Origin: Zancudomyces culisetae
Taxonomy: Eukaryota > Kickxellomycota > Harpellomycetes > Harpellales > Legeriomycetaceae
Length of the DNA stretch: 14,943 bases
NCBI GenBank assembly: GCA_001969505.1
Contig: LSSK01000150.1
Location: 1-14,943, forward strand
Direction: 5' to 3'
The translations under genes and the position numbers were made by a program. Below, piece by piece: positions 1 through 7,442 of the stretch. Position 1 is the first letter of the stretch. Each line of letters starts with the position of its first letter. The notes beneath the pieces were generated by a model. It saw nothing but the letters and a program-made list of their open reading frames with translations. It made no database searches and had not been told where the DNA came from.

Positions 1-744
1 AGTGCTAGTAAGTCTAAAATATTTAGGGCTTTTAATGATCTAAAAGCTGTTGCAAAAAAAAAAACCTCCAAACCGAAACTGAGCCTTAAAAATATTGCAA
101 AAAGGTTGAGATTCGCAAAATCTCATCGCCACTGGACTACTGATGATTGGAGACGAGTAATTTGGTCCGACAAAACTAAAATCAACCGATTTGGATCAGA
201 TGGAAATGAATGGACTTGGGTTCGTGATGGTGTGAGTCTACAGCCGCACAATATTAACCAGACCGTAAAACACGGTGGAGGATCATTAATGATTTGGGGA
301 TGCATCACAGCATCTGGAACTGGCTACATGTGCCGAATAGAAGGAATGTTAAACAAGGAAGGTTATTTAAACATTTTAAAAGACGAGCTTAGCAATACAA
401 TAAAGTACTACAAGTTGGATCCCAAGTCAATAATATTTCAACATGACAATGATCCTAAACATACCGCGAAGTTAGTTACCAGCTGGCTTGAAAACCAGGA
501 ATATAATACATTGGACTGGCCGCCACAATCTCCAGACTTAAACCCAATCGAAACTATATGAACAATCACCGTAAGACGCCTAAATTGGTACAGTAAACCT
601 CCGTCCGGGATGATCGAATTATGGGAGCGAATAGAAACGGAATGAAATTTAATTTCAGTTGAAACAATACTTGGTCTTATAGATAGTATGCATAAAAGAG
701 TTGAGGCAGTTATTAAGTCTAAAGGAAGGTGGACAGAATTTTAA
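1..744 (+). pseudogene. Tc1-like transposase (DD34E), 5'-partial, two in-frame TGA stops
   Basis: The frame is open from base 1 to a TGA at 559-561, and the same frame continues, with one more TGA at 643-645, to a terminal TAA at 742-744. It covers the end of the DNA-binding region and the whole DDE catalytic domain of a Tc1 transposase, which acts in the nucleus on its own inverted repeats. Visible signatures are VIWSDKTK (first Asp, codon 169-171), FQHDNDPKHTA (second Asp) and SPDLNPIE (Glu). Exactly 34 residues separate the second Asp and the Glu, the Tc1 DD34E signature. Downstream, ELWERIE and VIKSKGRWTEF match the usual C-terminal tail. Both TGA codons fall where relatives carry Trp. 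There is no true start codon in the window; the N-terminal helix-turn-helix part is missing to the left. Confidence 0.92.
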
Positions 745-945
745 AGTTTTTTTTTGAAAAATTCCCAAAATTGTCTCATTTTTAAAATTTTTTCAGTTTT
801 AATTTTATAATGAATTTTTAACCAATAATAATACTAATTATATAAAATTAAATTATACCAATTGTGCATTATATTATATAAAATTATTTAATTTCTGGAT
901 ATTATTGAGCGATATATTACACTTTGAAAATTATTATCATTATTT
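745..945 (+). other. Tc1 3' untranslated stretch with an inner inverted motif
   Basis: Very AT-rich sequence between the transposase stop and the terminal repeat, with no ORF. Bases 762-778 contain a TGTCTCA motif preceded by an A-rich run, which resembles the reverse complement of the outer terminal repeat. It could be an old inner repeat or a chance match. Confidence 0.4.
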
Positions 946-972
946 TGAGACATTTTTGAAACTCACTGTATA
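946..972 (+). repeat. Right terminal inverted repeat of the Tc1 element plus TA duplication
   Basis: Bases 946-968 read TGAGACATTTTTGAAACTCA followed by CTG, so the element ends, read inward, with CAGTGAGTTTCAAAAATGTC and onward, a typical Tc1-type terminus. TA at 969-970 is the expected target duplication and is followed by another TA. The left partner is outside the window, so the pair cannot be compared directly. Confidence 0.8.
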
Positions 973-1131
973 GTAGTTGCTGGCGAGCGAATACCAGTAG
1001 ACACAAATACTGATGAAGGAAAAAAATTCTTTACATCATATTGAATATGTTTCAATTGTGGAAGAAGTCCTATAGCTAACGTCTGTTATCAAAAGCCTAA
1101 GGTCCCATTCTTTGGATTGACAAGGAACTTA
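970..1131 (+). pseudogene. gag nucleocapsid remnant with degenerate CCHC zinc knuckle (copy 1)
   Basis: Frame 1 is open from the Tc1 insertion point to 1131, apart from one TGA at 1042-1044. Codons 1048-1086 read CFNCGRSPIANVC, recognisable as a retroviral-type zinc knuckle (C-x2-C-x4-H-x4-C), but the His is lost and one residue is missing before the last Cys, so it could not bind zinc normally. In the family this domain packages the element RNA. The upstream capsid region is absent because the Tc1 element sits immediately before. Identification rests on one short motif plus the downstream pol order. Confidence 0.55.
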
Positions 1132-1480
1132 TAATCTTATGCACCCAAAAAAATTGTAGTAACGCTTTCCGACAATGGTTATAAAAGCTATTTGATGAAA
1201 ATGATAATGACGTGATCGAATTGAAACGGATAAAGGCAATTTATAACTATAATGCCATTTTAAATAGAAATTAATACTAATAACCATTTAAAAGCCGATT
1301 AAATAAACAATTCATCAAATAACGTAGTTTAAAGATAATACATTTTTAAACAATAATGACGAAAATTCAATAAAAAGTGAAAAGATATAGTCATAAAACT
1401 AATACAATTAAACTGATGAAATAAATTAAAATCTAAAGTTAAAAATAATAAGCTAATTATAATTTTATACAACAGAATAT
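1132..1480. other. AT-rich spacer, no gene seen
   Basis: Highly AT-rich with stops in all frames. It lies between the zinc-knuckle remnant and the pre-protease linker of copy 1, and is probably decayed gag-pol linker. I see no motif I can defend. Confidence 0.5.
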
Positions 1481-2090
1481 AGCTAGTAACTCCAGAAACC
1501 TAGAGTGGCGAAAAACAGAAAACAAATTAGTCGATATTGAAAGCGATTCATCAACAAGCCAATCGAGTATAGACGACAGTACAGACTACAACTGGGCTGA
1601 CAAGGAATACGAAAACAATGGACGAGTGAATTAACTGCTCGAAAAACGGCGAATCTGAGATTACCAGACGATGAGGATCAAAAAATGGTCAATTTCGAAG
1701 AAATATTTTAAAATATGTACGATGTCGGCAACCAGAACACGGATAATAGACCGATGAGTAATGGCATTATAAACAATATTGGAGTAAAAATTCTATTAGA
1801 CTCCGGCGCAATAAAAAGTTTTATTTCAAATGAGTTATCAAAAAAACTCGGATTAATTGAAGAACCATCAACACCTGTCAAGGCAAGAATGGAAACGGTG
1901 TTATAACTACATGCGATATAATGGTCAATACTGAAATCACATTTGGCGAAGAATAAGACAAGTTAAGTTAATAATTATTGCAGGGTTAAATGTGGAATGT
2001 TAATAGGGATTGATTTCTGGATAGAACATAAGATTCATTTCGATAATAGTACAATTGTTTGTATGAAGTTAATGATAATAAAGCAAAATA
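1481..2090 (+). pseudogene. Ty3/gypsy retropepsin (protease) and upstream linker, broken (copy 1)
   Basis: An acidic Ser/Asp-rich linker (about 1498-1622) runs in one frame, then a shift leads into frame 2, which is open from about 1619 to a TAA at 1904-1906 except for one TAA near 1709. The aspartic-protease active site is KILLDSGAIKSF, with the catalytic Asp codon at 1799-1801 (DSG variant of DTG). Downstream, in another frame, LIGIDFWIEHKIHFD (about 2000-2045) matches the conserved C-terminal retropepsin segment (the LGMDWL-like region), so the frame breaks between 1906 and 1995. The enzyme would process the gag-pol polyprotein; this copy cannot. It differs from the protease family of the other two copies in this window, which have DTGAACSV-like sites. 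Confidence 0.75.
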
Positions 2091-2157
2091 TAACTTTATA
2101 ATGGCGCACAATTTGACAGATTCGTAACTAGTAGAAACACATTAAACAAATACTTAT

Positions 2158-2860
2158 AAATAGACAAGTTAGAGAGGTCTGGCCTATTATTTTTAACAAA
2201 AACGAACAATCAACCCAAGATAACAACCCACCCGTAGAATTAAAAAGTATATTGAACAAATTCATAAGCAGATTTGATACAGAGCACATTGGTGGAAACG
2301 CGACTTTAGAAAAAGGCATAAAATAGTATCATGGGATGCACTCCCATTTGCCAGACAGATGGACAGACACGGAGATAAACAGCTAAAAAAAGTTAAAAAA
2401 CAAATAGAAGGGCTAGTAAAAAAGGGAATGATTAGACCTTCAACTTCGGCTTGGGCTAGCCCAGTACTATTAGTAAAGAAAAAAGATGGTAAATTTCGTA
2501 TGTGTGTAGATTATAGGGCGTTAAATAAAGTAACAATTAAAGATAGATATCCATTACCTTTGATGGAGGATTGTTTCGATAGGCTAGGAGGGGCAAAATA
2601 CTTTTCAGCACTGGATCTAAGCAGTGGATATCACCAAATAAGGATGGACGAAGAATCAATAGAAAAGACTGCATTTGTATCTAGATATGGTAGTTATGAA
2701 TATACGGTGATGCCATTTGGCTTATGTAACGCACCAAGTACTTTTCAGAGAATAATGAATCAAATTCTGCAAGAGTTTATCGATAACTATTACTAGTTTT
2801 TTGACAATATGTATATTTCTTTGAATCTTGTATGATCATTTGGCAAAATATTAATTTAGT
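2158..2860 (+). pseudogene. Ty3/gypsy reverse transcriptase, fingers and palm, broken (copy 1)
   Basis: The longest clean stretch, 2323-2796, encodes the RT fingers and palm. Motifs in order: GMIRPSTSAWASPVLLVKKK, MCVDYRALN, RYPLPLMED, FSALDLSSGYHQI (first catalytic Asp) and VMPFGLCNAPSTFQR. At the catalytic YxDD box the frame hits TAG (2794-2796), then reads FFDNMYIS, so the second Asp is changed to Asn and the enzyme is dead. Similarity continues in a shifted frame to about 2855 (LYDHLAKIL). Upstream, about 2158-2320, a weaker pre-RT region is readable in several frames. The thumb, connection and RNase H are absent, the sequence changing to unrelated AT-rich repeat DNA. The first in-frame ATG (2359) is not a natural start, since pol is a polyprotein. 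Confidence 0.88.
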
Positions 2861-3284
2861 ATCATTGAATCGAAATAAATGTATTTATTCAAATAATTTA
2901 AATATTCGATAATTGTAGAACATATTTAATTAAATTAGAACATATCATAGTAGGAAAAATATAATTTATAATAGTATAATATTAACAATTGGAAAAAGTT
3001 AAAATAGATACAAAAATTATAATTTAAACTAAGCTTAATAAAATATTATTTTTATATCCCAGGATTTGCTGAGATTTCATAATAGTTTATTAATTAACAC
3101 ACAGATATAAAAGACTTAAGATAAAGTATAATATATTTAAGATTACTATTACATTTGCTTCAATAATAGAAAAAGTTCCGAAAATTGCCATAGTATTCAC
3201 TAGATTGTAGTAAAAAGTATATTTAGGATACTAGTGTAAGCGTCACGGCAATAGGAACCGTAGTATCACAGAAATAATAACAGT
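2861..3284. other. AT-rich stretch without recognisable genes
   Basis: Stops are dense in all six frames and I see no domain motif. It forms the left part of the sequence lying between the RT and integrase remnants of copy 1, where RNase H would be expected. Confidence 0.5.
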
Positions 3285-3434
3285 AAATGTGTTATAGCCA
3301 ATAATATTACTTCTTATTATCCATAATTAATCTTAATATTTTATCTTCTATTTAATCATTTCGTTTATGCTTCGTTGTAATTCTCTAAGAATTACAACAT
3401 GTTTATTCAATAAATCTCGTTCTGTGACAAAATG
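3285..3434 (+). mobile_element. Solo LTR, 140 bp, with 5 bp target-site duplication AAATG
   Basis: Bases 3290-3429 start with TGTTATAG and end with CTGTGACA, the TG...CA form of LTRs. They are flanked on both sides by AAATG (3285-3289 and 3430-3434), a perfect 5 bp target-site duplication as Ty3/gypsy integrases make. The 140 bases align without a gap to the reverse complement of 7303-7442 (my hand count is about 106 of 140 identical). No polypurine tract or primer site is seen beside it, so it is read as a solo LTR left by recombination between two LTRs of one element. Confidence 0.88.
3374..3398. repeat. Perfect 11 bp inverted repeat inside the LTR
   Basis: GTTGTAATTCT, a 3-base loop, then AGAATTACAAC. 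The related LTR at 7303-7442 keeps the pairing in an imperfect form at 7334-7358. It could be a transcript hairpin or a protein-binding palindrome; function unknown. Confidence 0.75.
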
Positions 3435-3483
3435 TCCCACTAATATTTGATTCATGATTAGTATCAAAAGCCTAGAAATAAAG

Positions 3484-3651
3484 TTATGTTTGTGCAATTG
3501 AGTTGGTAGAGATCATCAATGCACTCAAAAAATTATCTATTACTGCGAGAACGGTATTTGGATTTACACCAATCACAAAAGATTGATAGGATTTTTTGAG
3601 GAAAACAACCGTCACACCGAGTTGCATGGGGGCTCGAGGATAGGATGCACA
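3484..3651 (-). CDS. Small unrecognised ORF (55 codons), doubtful
   Basis: On the minus strand an ATG at 3651 opens a 55-residue frame ending with TAA at 3484-3486. A nested ATG lies at 3627. The product is mostly hydrophobic and mixed in composition (for example VIGVNPNTVLAVIDNFLSAL), unlike the low-complexity Ile/Tyr/Lys/Asn runs typical of chance ORFs here, and the DNA is locally less AT-rich. I recognise no family. It lies inside the interruption of copy 1 between the solo LTR and the 3985-4068 repeat. It may be a fragment of a gene carried by or preceding that insertion, or chance. Confidence 0.2.
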   Translation of the reverse strand, partial: CASYPRAPMQLGVTVVFLKKSYQSFVIGVNPNTVLAVIDNFLSALMISTNSIAQT

Positions 3652-3984
3652 TTTCTACATAAGATTCATATTATTATAAGTGAAATATTGAATCAGAAGC
3701 GTAACAGGAAGTAAATATTGCCACTGTCAACACTATAATGATAGAAATTATACAAATTTACAAAATATTTATTATAATATATACCTATTAGCAGAAGATT
3801 AAACATTTAATTATCAATTTAAATATATAACAATTTCTAACAAATTATACTAAAATGTACTCATATTTTAACATTATAATGAAGATATGTTGAAATATGT
3901 TAAAATAATATTGAAAAGCAGCGATTTTGGTGTTAACAATACTATGATGCCAGAATCGCATTATTTACCCATAAGTTTTAATAT
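3652..3984. other. AT-rich stretch, no gene seen
   Basis: Low-complexity AT-rich DNA inside the interruption of copy 1. No ORF of note, no RNA gene and no clear repeat apart from what begins at 3985. Confidence 0.5.
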
Positions 3985-4068
3985 TTATTTTTAATCATAT
4001 TTAATTACGTTTGAATCCTAACTTGGGTACATTAAGTTTCCCAACTTAAATAAATTAGTTTCCTGATA
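3985..4068 (-). repeat. LTR-end-like repeat, inverted copy of 9777-9865
   Basis: Read on the minus strand from 4068 the sequence begins TATCAGGAAACTAATTTATT and stays alignable for about 80 bases with the plus strand from 9777 (TGTCAGGAAACTAATTTATT), at very roughly 75 percent identity by eye. TGTCAGG is a plausible LTR 5' terminus; here the second base is mutated. It marks the right side of the insertion into copy 1, shortly before integrase similarity resumes at about 4130. Confidence 0.6.
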
Positions 4069-4129
4069 TATGAACATGTTGTACCGATTTTGTATATGAA
4101 CATGAAAAAAAAAATTAGAATAATAAGAT

Positions 4130-4592
4130 AATTGGTTACAATGTCAATTACCAAACAAAATATAATACAACGGCATGACTAAACCTTTACCTGCGGCAAA
4201 TTACAATAGGCTAGATTGGGAATAGACATTGTCGGCTCATTACAGAAGACATGGAAAATACTAAATGGATTTTAATCGATGTAGAATACATTTAAATAAG
4301 GTAGTGGCACAATTGGTAGAAATCTTATTTACAAAATCATATGCTCAATTTATGATGCCCAAAATATATTAAGTGATTTAGGTAAAAAATACCCTAAAAG
4401 TGCTCAAAAAAGTATTAAATATTAAAAAAGAAAACAAAAATATAGTAGATATACCACCCAATAGCAAATGAGATGACGTTGAAGATAAACGGAAATATGT
4501 CGGGAGCTATAACTTGGTTAGATCGCAATCTCGGACAAATGGGCTAAATTCTTATCACAAGCCATATGGGTCACAGGTAAATAACACATACT
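4130..4592 (+). pseudogene. Ty3/gypsy integrase catalytic-core remnant, heavily decayed (copy 1)
   Basis: Short pieces in alternating frames line up with an integrase core in the right order. TKPLPAANYNRLDW is followed by GIDIVGSLQKT (first catalytic Asp, codon 4225-4227), TKWILIDVEYI, and NILSDLGKKY (second catalytic Asp, codon 4375-4377, within the family S-D-x-G motif). Next comes a YHP...N...ING segment near 4455-4495 where the catalytic Glu would lie but a Leu is read, then DKWAKFLSQAIWVTGK (about 4537-4584). The first two Asp are 50 codons apart, close to the family spacing allowing for indels. At least four frame changes and several stops rule out function. No frame is open for long, so simple ORF calling would miss it. 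Confidence 0.72.
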
Positions 4593-5257
4593 GTGTCATA
4601 TAGTGGATATTTTTTATGGAATTTAGAATTCTAGTTTTAATTACAATTATGATTGCTCTCTTCGAATACTCTAGCAGTCCGGAGAGTATTATCATTTAGT
4701 TATAGGTATATTTTTATTATATTATTACATTATTAGCAAATTATTTATCTAGTTAGTTAGAATTTGATTAATGATAAAGTATTTATAGATTGTTTTTCAT
4801 AAACTTTATTTAATCAGAATAATAATTTTTTTAAATAATAATACAATTACTAAATAATACCTAATGTTATATAAGTAAAACACTTGTAAACCATGTTATT
4901 TTTACTAAAATTTATTTAGATCCACATTGATATAATTTAAAATTATAAAATAACATTTACCGACCACTATTAATAATATAAATGTTTAAATTAAAGTTTT
5001 AGTTATGTTTGATATTTAGTATATTTTTAACATTATCGTCCCAACATGAAAATTATAGTATCTATGCGATTAAAATGATGGAACGAAAGTTTTACAACGA
5101 GTCTAGTTTCGTTTCGTTTTTTTAGTTAATTCCAGTGTATTAATAAATATATATTATCCAAGTTATTCCCTTACTTACACACAAATATTTAGTAAATCTT
5201 TGGTGAACATGGTTATATTATATTAATATATTAAAGAAGTTGGTATTATTTATATGA
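4593..5257. other. AT-rich intergenic stretch with one hairpin
   Basis: No ORF with a motif in either strand. An 8 bp inverted repeat (AATACTCT / AGAGTATT) with a 10-base loop lies at 4665-4690. The rest is AT-rich low-complexity sequence separating copy 1 from copy 2; LTRs of either copy may be hidden here but I could not identify ends. Confidence 0.45.
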
Positions 5258-5931
5258 CATGGTGATCCAGCCTGGACTAAATATTTCAAGCTATGGTTAG
5301 GCAGAACGGTGATAATTTGGTACAAGCGAAACAAGTCAAGTTTCACAGATTGGGAAACGTTTGCCAAAGAGTTCAAGGCAAAGTACAGTACCTCAGGAAC
5401 TATGAATGGAGCTTGGGAAAAGCTCCGTACGATAAAAAGATCAGAGTTTATAGCATTGAGGAGCTAGAGATAGAGCTTGAAGTCTTATGGGAACAGGCGG
5501 GTATTAAGTAAGAGGAGACAAAAAAGGGGTCTCTGGTTAGTACACTGCCGGCGGATACCAGGGCTAAACTAGAGGAAATCGAGGGATTAGACCGAAAGCA
5601 AATAATCCAGATGGTTGCAAAACTGGAACAGGGAAAACCAGTTCGTAAGGATCAGAGTGATGGAGACAAAGTGGACAAAAGCAATCCCAGAAGTACCACC
5701 ATAAGAGCTAATAAGACCGTAAAGGAAGCGATAGTAGACAACTCTCAATTTAGTGAGTTCGTGAAGACGTTTCAACAACTCAGTGTATCGTTAATCGAGC
5801 GCATGGATAAAGCTAATGATACTAGCAAAAGATTATTTAATTTTAATAAAGTAGAAAGTGTCGCATATTTTTACCTCACTCGAAATATTTTATTAACATT
5901 TTATTTACCACATAATAATCAACTAAAGTAA
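5258..5931 (+). pseudogene. Gag capsid-region remnant (copy 2), frameshifted with one TAA
   Basis: Similarity begins at about 5258 (GDPAWTKYFKLW in one frame) and continues from the ATG at 5293 in another. Between about 5347 and 5446 the gag-like reading lies in a third frame (DWETFAKEFKAKY, then GAWEKLRTIK) before returning to the first (EELEIELEVLWEQAGI), indicating two roughly compensating indels. A single in-frame TAA sits at 5509-5511, after which the frame stays open to 5929-5931, with LPADTRAKLEEIEGLDRKQI and a Lys/Asp-rich tail. The W..F...F...Y pattern and charged C-terminal half are typical of Ty3/gypsy capsid, which forms the particle shell. The last ~25 codons, past about 5850, are probably inserted sequence. 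Gag evolves fast, so the call leans on the zinc knuckle and protease downstream. Confidence 0.6.
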
Positions 5932-6375
5932 ATTAAAGTTGATCAATAATACAACAATACTATTTAGTCAATTGAAAAAAAATTTAATAATCAAAGAAAA
6001 ATTAGAAAACGAAAATTACAATTAAAAAAAGATTATAGGAAATCAACATTCAAATATATGAACAATAAGAATACGAAAACGATGAAAAAACGAAACCACA
6101 CGATGAACTCAGTATATTACGTAGAAACATAGGTTATTTGAATTAGCTTTTATTAGGTTAAACGAAATAGTATATATATATAAGCGAAGGAAGACTCAAT
6201 GAGGATTCCTTAGCTCTTTTAGTGGTTTTAAGAAACAAGTTAAAAATAAGGAAATAAAGAAAACAGTTGAACAACAAAGTACTCGTTTAAACAAGGTTGT
6301 TTATTTATAGAGTTTAATAGTGCTGAGGCTAATTAACTAGAAGAATATATCATTTATAACGTTACTAAAAACTCA
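5932..6375. other. AT-rich interruption of gag, possibly an LTR remnant
   Basis: No coding signal. It separates two gag-like parts of copy 2 that lie in the same orientation. It contains a TATA-like run at 6171-6184 followed 20-30 bases later by a less AT-rich, promoter-proximal-looking stretch (AGACTCAATGAGGATTCC). This layout is what an LTR U3/R would show, but I could not find a matching TG...CA pair or target duplication. Confidence 0.35.
6171..6184 (+). promoter_or_regulatory. TATA-like run, possible LTR promoter
   Basis: TATATATATATAAG upstream of a mixed-composition stretch. In this AT-rich DNA such runs are common by chance, so the call rests only on its position within a possible LTR remnant. 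Confidence 0.2.
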
Positions 6376-6934
6376 ATGTCAGGTCTGATGCAGCAACTCC
6401 GTTCAGCCATCATCCAACAGTTCAAGGATGAGGGACGCTATTCTTCCGACAGTGACCGTTCAGAAGTATCCAATATGGATATAGAACCGGAACAGTCACA
6501 GGATCCCTTCCATGAGCTAGGGGAGATAGTTAAGCAGGAGTTTCTGACTATCAGAAACCCGACCAAAGAACGTGACCTACCCGGTCACGTCCGACAAAAG
6601 AATACAAAACATTGAGTGTTAGCAGTGTCATGAAAAAGAACATAGAAAGTTTAAATGTCCTAACAGATCCTAAGAAACCGGCAATATCGATAAAGGAATA
6701 GACACCAATAAAGGCGTTAACCTTATATCGATAGTACCTGAAGAAGCAGTAAAAGATAGTGAGGTTATCACAGAAGAAGTTTTGATGGTAGAAAAAAGAA
6801 AAAACCCCGACACCGAAACCAGAGTGGGCAGGCCAGCTAAAGTAAAAAACGCAGCTAGGATCAAAGGAGTATCCACTACACTTAACCAAACTGATACCAA
6901 AGCAAAAAATGCGCGGCGGTTACCGGAACGGTAA
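6376..6934 (+). pseudogene. Gag C-terminal / nucleocapsid remnant with CCHC zinc knuckle (copy 2)
   Basis: An ATG at 6376 opens 79 codons to TGA at 6613-6615: a hydrophilic, acidic segment (SSDSDRSEVSNMDIEPEQSQ) then a basic one. A -1 change of frame leads to a zinc knuckle at 6617-6658 with exact C-x2-C-x4-H-x4-C spacing (C-stop-Q-C then HEKEHRKFKC), one position of which is a TAG codon (6620-6622). After a TAA at 6671-6673 the frame is open to 6932-6934 as a linker rich in Lys, Glu and Thr that includes a GRPAK sequence resembling an AT-hook core. The role would be RNA binding and packaging. Three disruptions make it non-functional. Confidence 0.68.
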
Positions 6935-7302
6935 AAGATAGAGTCGCGGGAAAGCAGTTTAGTTTGCGGGAAAGATTGAAAAAGTATTTTCCGAAGATAA
7001 GCTTGATCCAGCTGTTGGATAGCTCGAAACATATTGCAGTCGAGTGGATGGACATAGACAATAAGTCTGCTTATACTACACTAAACGAAATCAGAATTCA
7101 AGAGAAAGCAGAAACAAGATGTAACATCGTAGTTGAGATATTTAAAACGAACTGGAATACTCTTGTCGATATCGGAGCAGCCTGCTCGGTAATCACTCGA
7201 TTGCAGTAAAAGAAATCGGTTTAGAATCGGATAATTAAATCAGTCAAGTAATAATCACTGCTGATGACAAGAATCACCACACAGAAGGAGTTATCACAAA
7301 TG
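6913..7302 (+). pseudogene. Ty3/gypsy retropepsin remnant (copy 2), truncated by an LTR
   Basis: Frame 1 is open from about 6913 to TAA at 7207-7209 and includes RERLKKYFPKISLIQLL and the active site NTLVDIGAACSVI, where the invariant D-T-G is D-I-G (Asp codon 7168-7170, Thr to Ile). Similarity then continues one frame over (AVKEIGLESDN, stop at 7236-7238, QVIITADDKNHHTEGVI) to 7302, matching the minus-strand protease at 11666-12178 in order (AACSV, then IITAD). The match ends at the LTR boundary. The lost active-site Thr, two stops, a frameshift and the truncation all indicate a dead copy. Confidence 0.78.
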
Positions 7303-7442
7303 TGTCACCTAACGACTTTTGTTGGTTAAACAGGTTGTAATACTTAGGTAATTACAACAAAGCATAACTCAAATGATTATGTAGAAGAATAATTGTATAA
7401 TATAATTATGGGTAATAAGATGTAACATTATTTATTGTTACA
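7303..7442 (-). mobile_element. 3' LTR (140 bp) of a minus-strand chromovirus
   Basis: Read on the minus strand, 7442 to 7303 begins TGTAACAATAAA and ends GGTGACA. It has the same length as the solo LTR at 3290-3429 and aligns to it without gaps (about 76 percent identical by hand count). Immediately upstream on the minus strand lies a polypurine tract, as expected for a 3' LTR, and further upstream is the chromodomain end of pol. The LTR abuts the split protease of copy 2 at 7302, marking it as the insertion edge. Confidence 0.82.

Larger units (their letters stand above)
1..968 (+). mobile_element. Tc1-like DNA transposon, right-hand part
   Basis: This is the 3' portion of a Tc1/mariner-superfamily cut-and-paste transposon. 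It contains a broken transposase frame (1-744), an AT-rich 3' untranslated stretch (745-945) and a right terminal inverted repeat (946-968), followed by the TA dinucleotide these elements duplicate on insertion. The left end and left repeat lie outside the window. The base after the TA is already inside a gag-like frame, so the element appears to have inserted into a Ty3/gypsy retrotransposon. The in-frame stops make it non-autonomous now. Confidence 0.85.
969..4592 (+). mobile_element. Ty3/gypsy retrotransposon copy 1, degenerate and interrupted
   Basis: Plus-strand remnants occur in the order expected for a Ty3/gypsy element: gag zinc knuckle (~1048-1086), linker, protease (~1619-2080), reverse transcriptase (~2158-2860) and integrase core (~4130-4592). 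The RT thumb and RNase H are missing; a ~1.27 kb interruption carrying other LTR sequences lies in their place. Each part has stops and frameshifts. The 5' LTR and most of gag are off-window or displaced by the Tc1 insertion, and no 3' LTR was identified. Treating the integrase remnant as part of the same copy is an inference from order and orientation. Confidence 0.7.
5258..7302 (+). mobile_element. Ty3/gypsy retrotransposon copy 2, gag to protease, broken and truncated
   Basis: Plus-strand remnants in order: capsid part of gag (5258-5931), an interruption (5932-6375), a gag C-terminal part with zinc knuckle (6376-6934) and protease (about 6913-7302). The protease similarity stops exactly where the LTR at 7303 begins, so the copy was split by a later insertion. 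Its base composition is visibly less AT-rich than the flanks. RT, RNase H and integrase are absent here; the pol fragment at 14205-14943 could be the displaced remainder, which is inference only. Confidence 0.75.

Noticed and set aside
123-308. 61-codon minus-strand ORF opposite the transposase
   Set aside because: Shadow of the DDE transposase frame, which is supported by its motifs.
2128-2319. 63-codon minus-strand ORF
   Set aside because: Lies opposite the pre-RT region of copy 1 and has no motif; composition is that of chance antisense.
5587-5778. 63-codon minus-strand ORF
   Set aside because: Shadow of the gag frame of copy 2.
6551-7032. Two overlapping minus-strand ORFs of 112 and 120 codons
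   Set aside because: Both lie opposite the gag linker and protease of copy 2, which have recognisable motifs on the plus strand; the minus-strand products show none.
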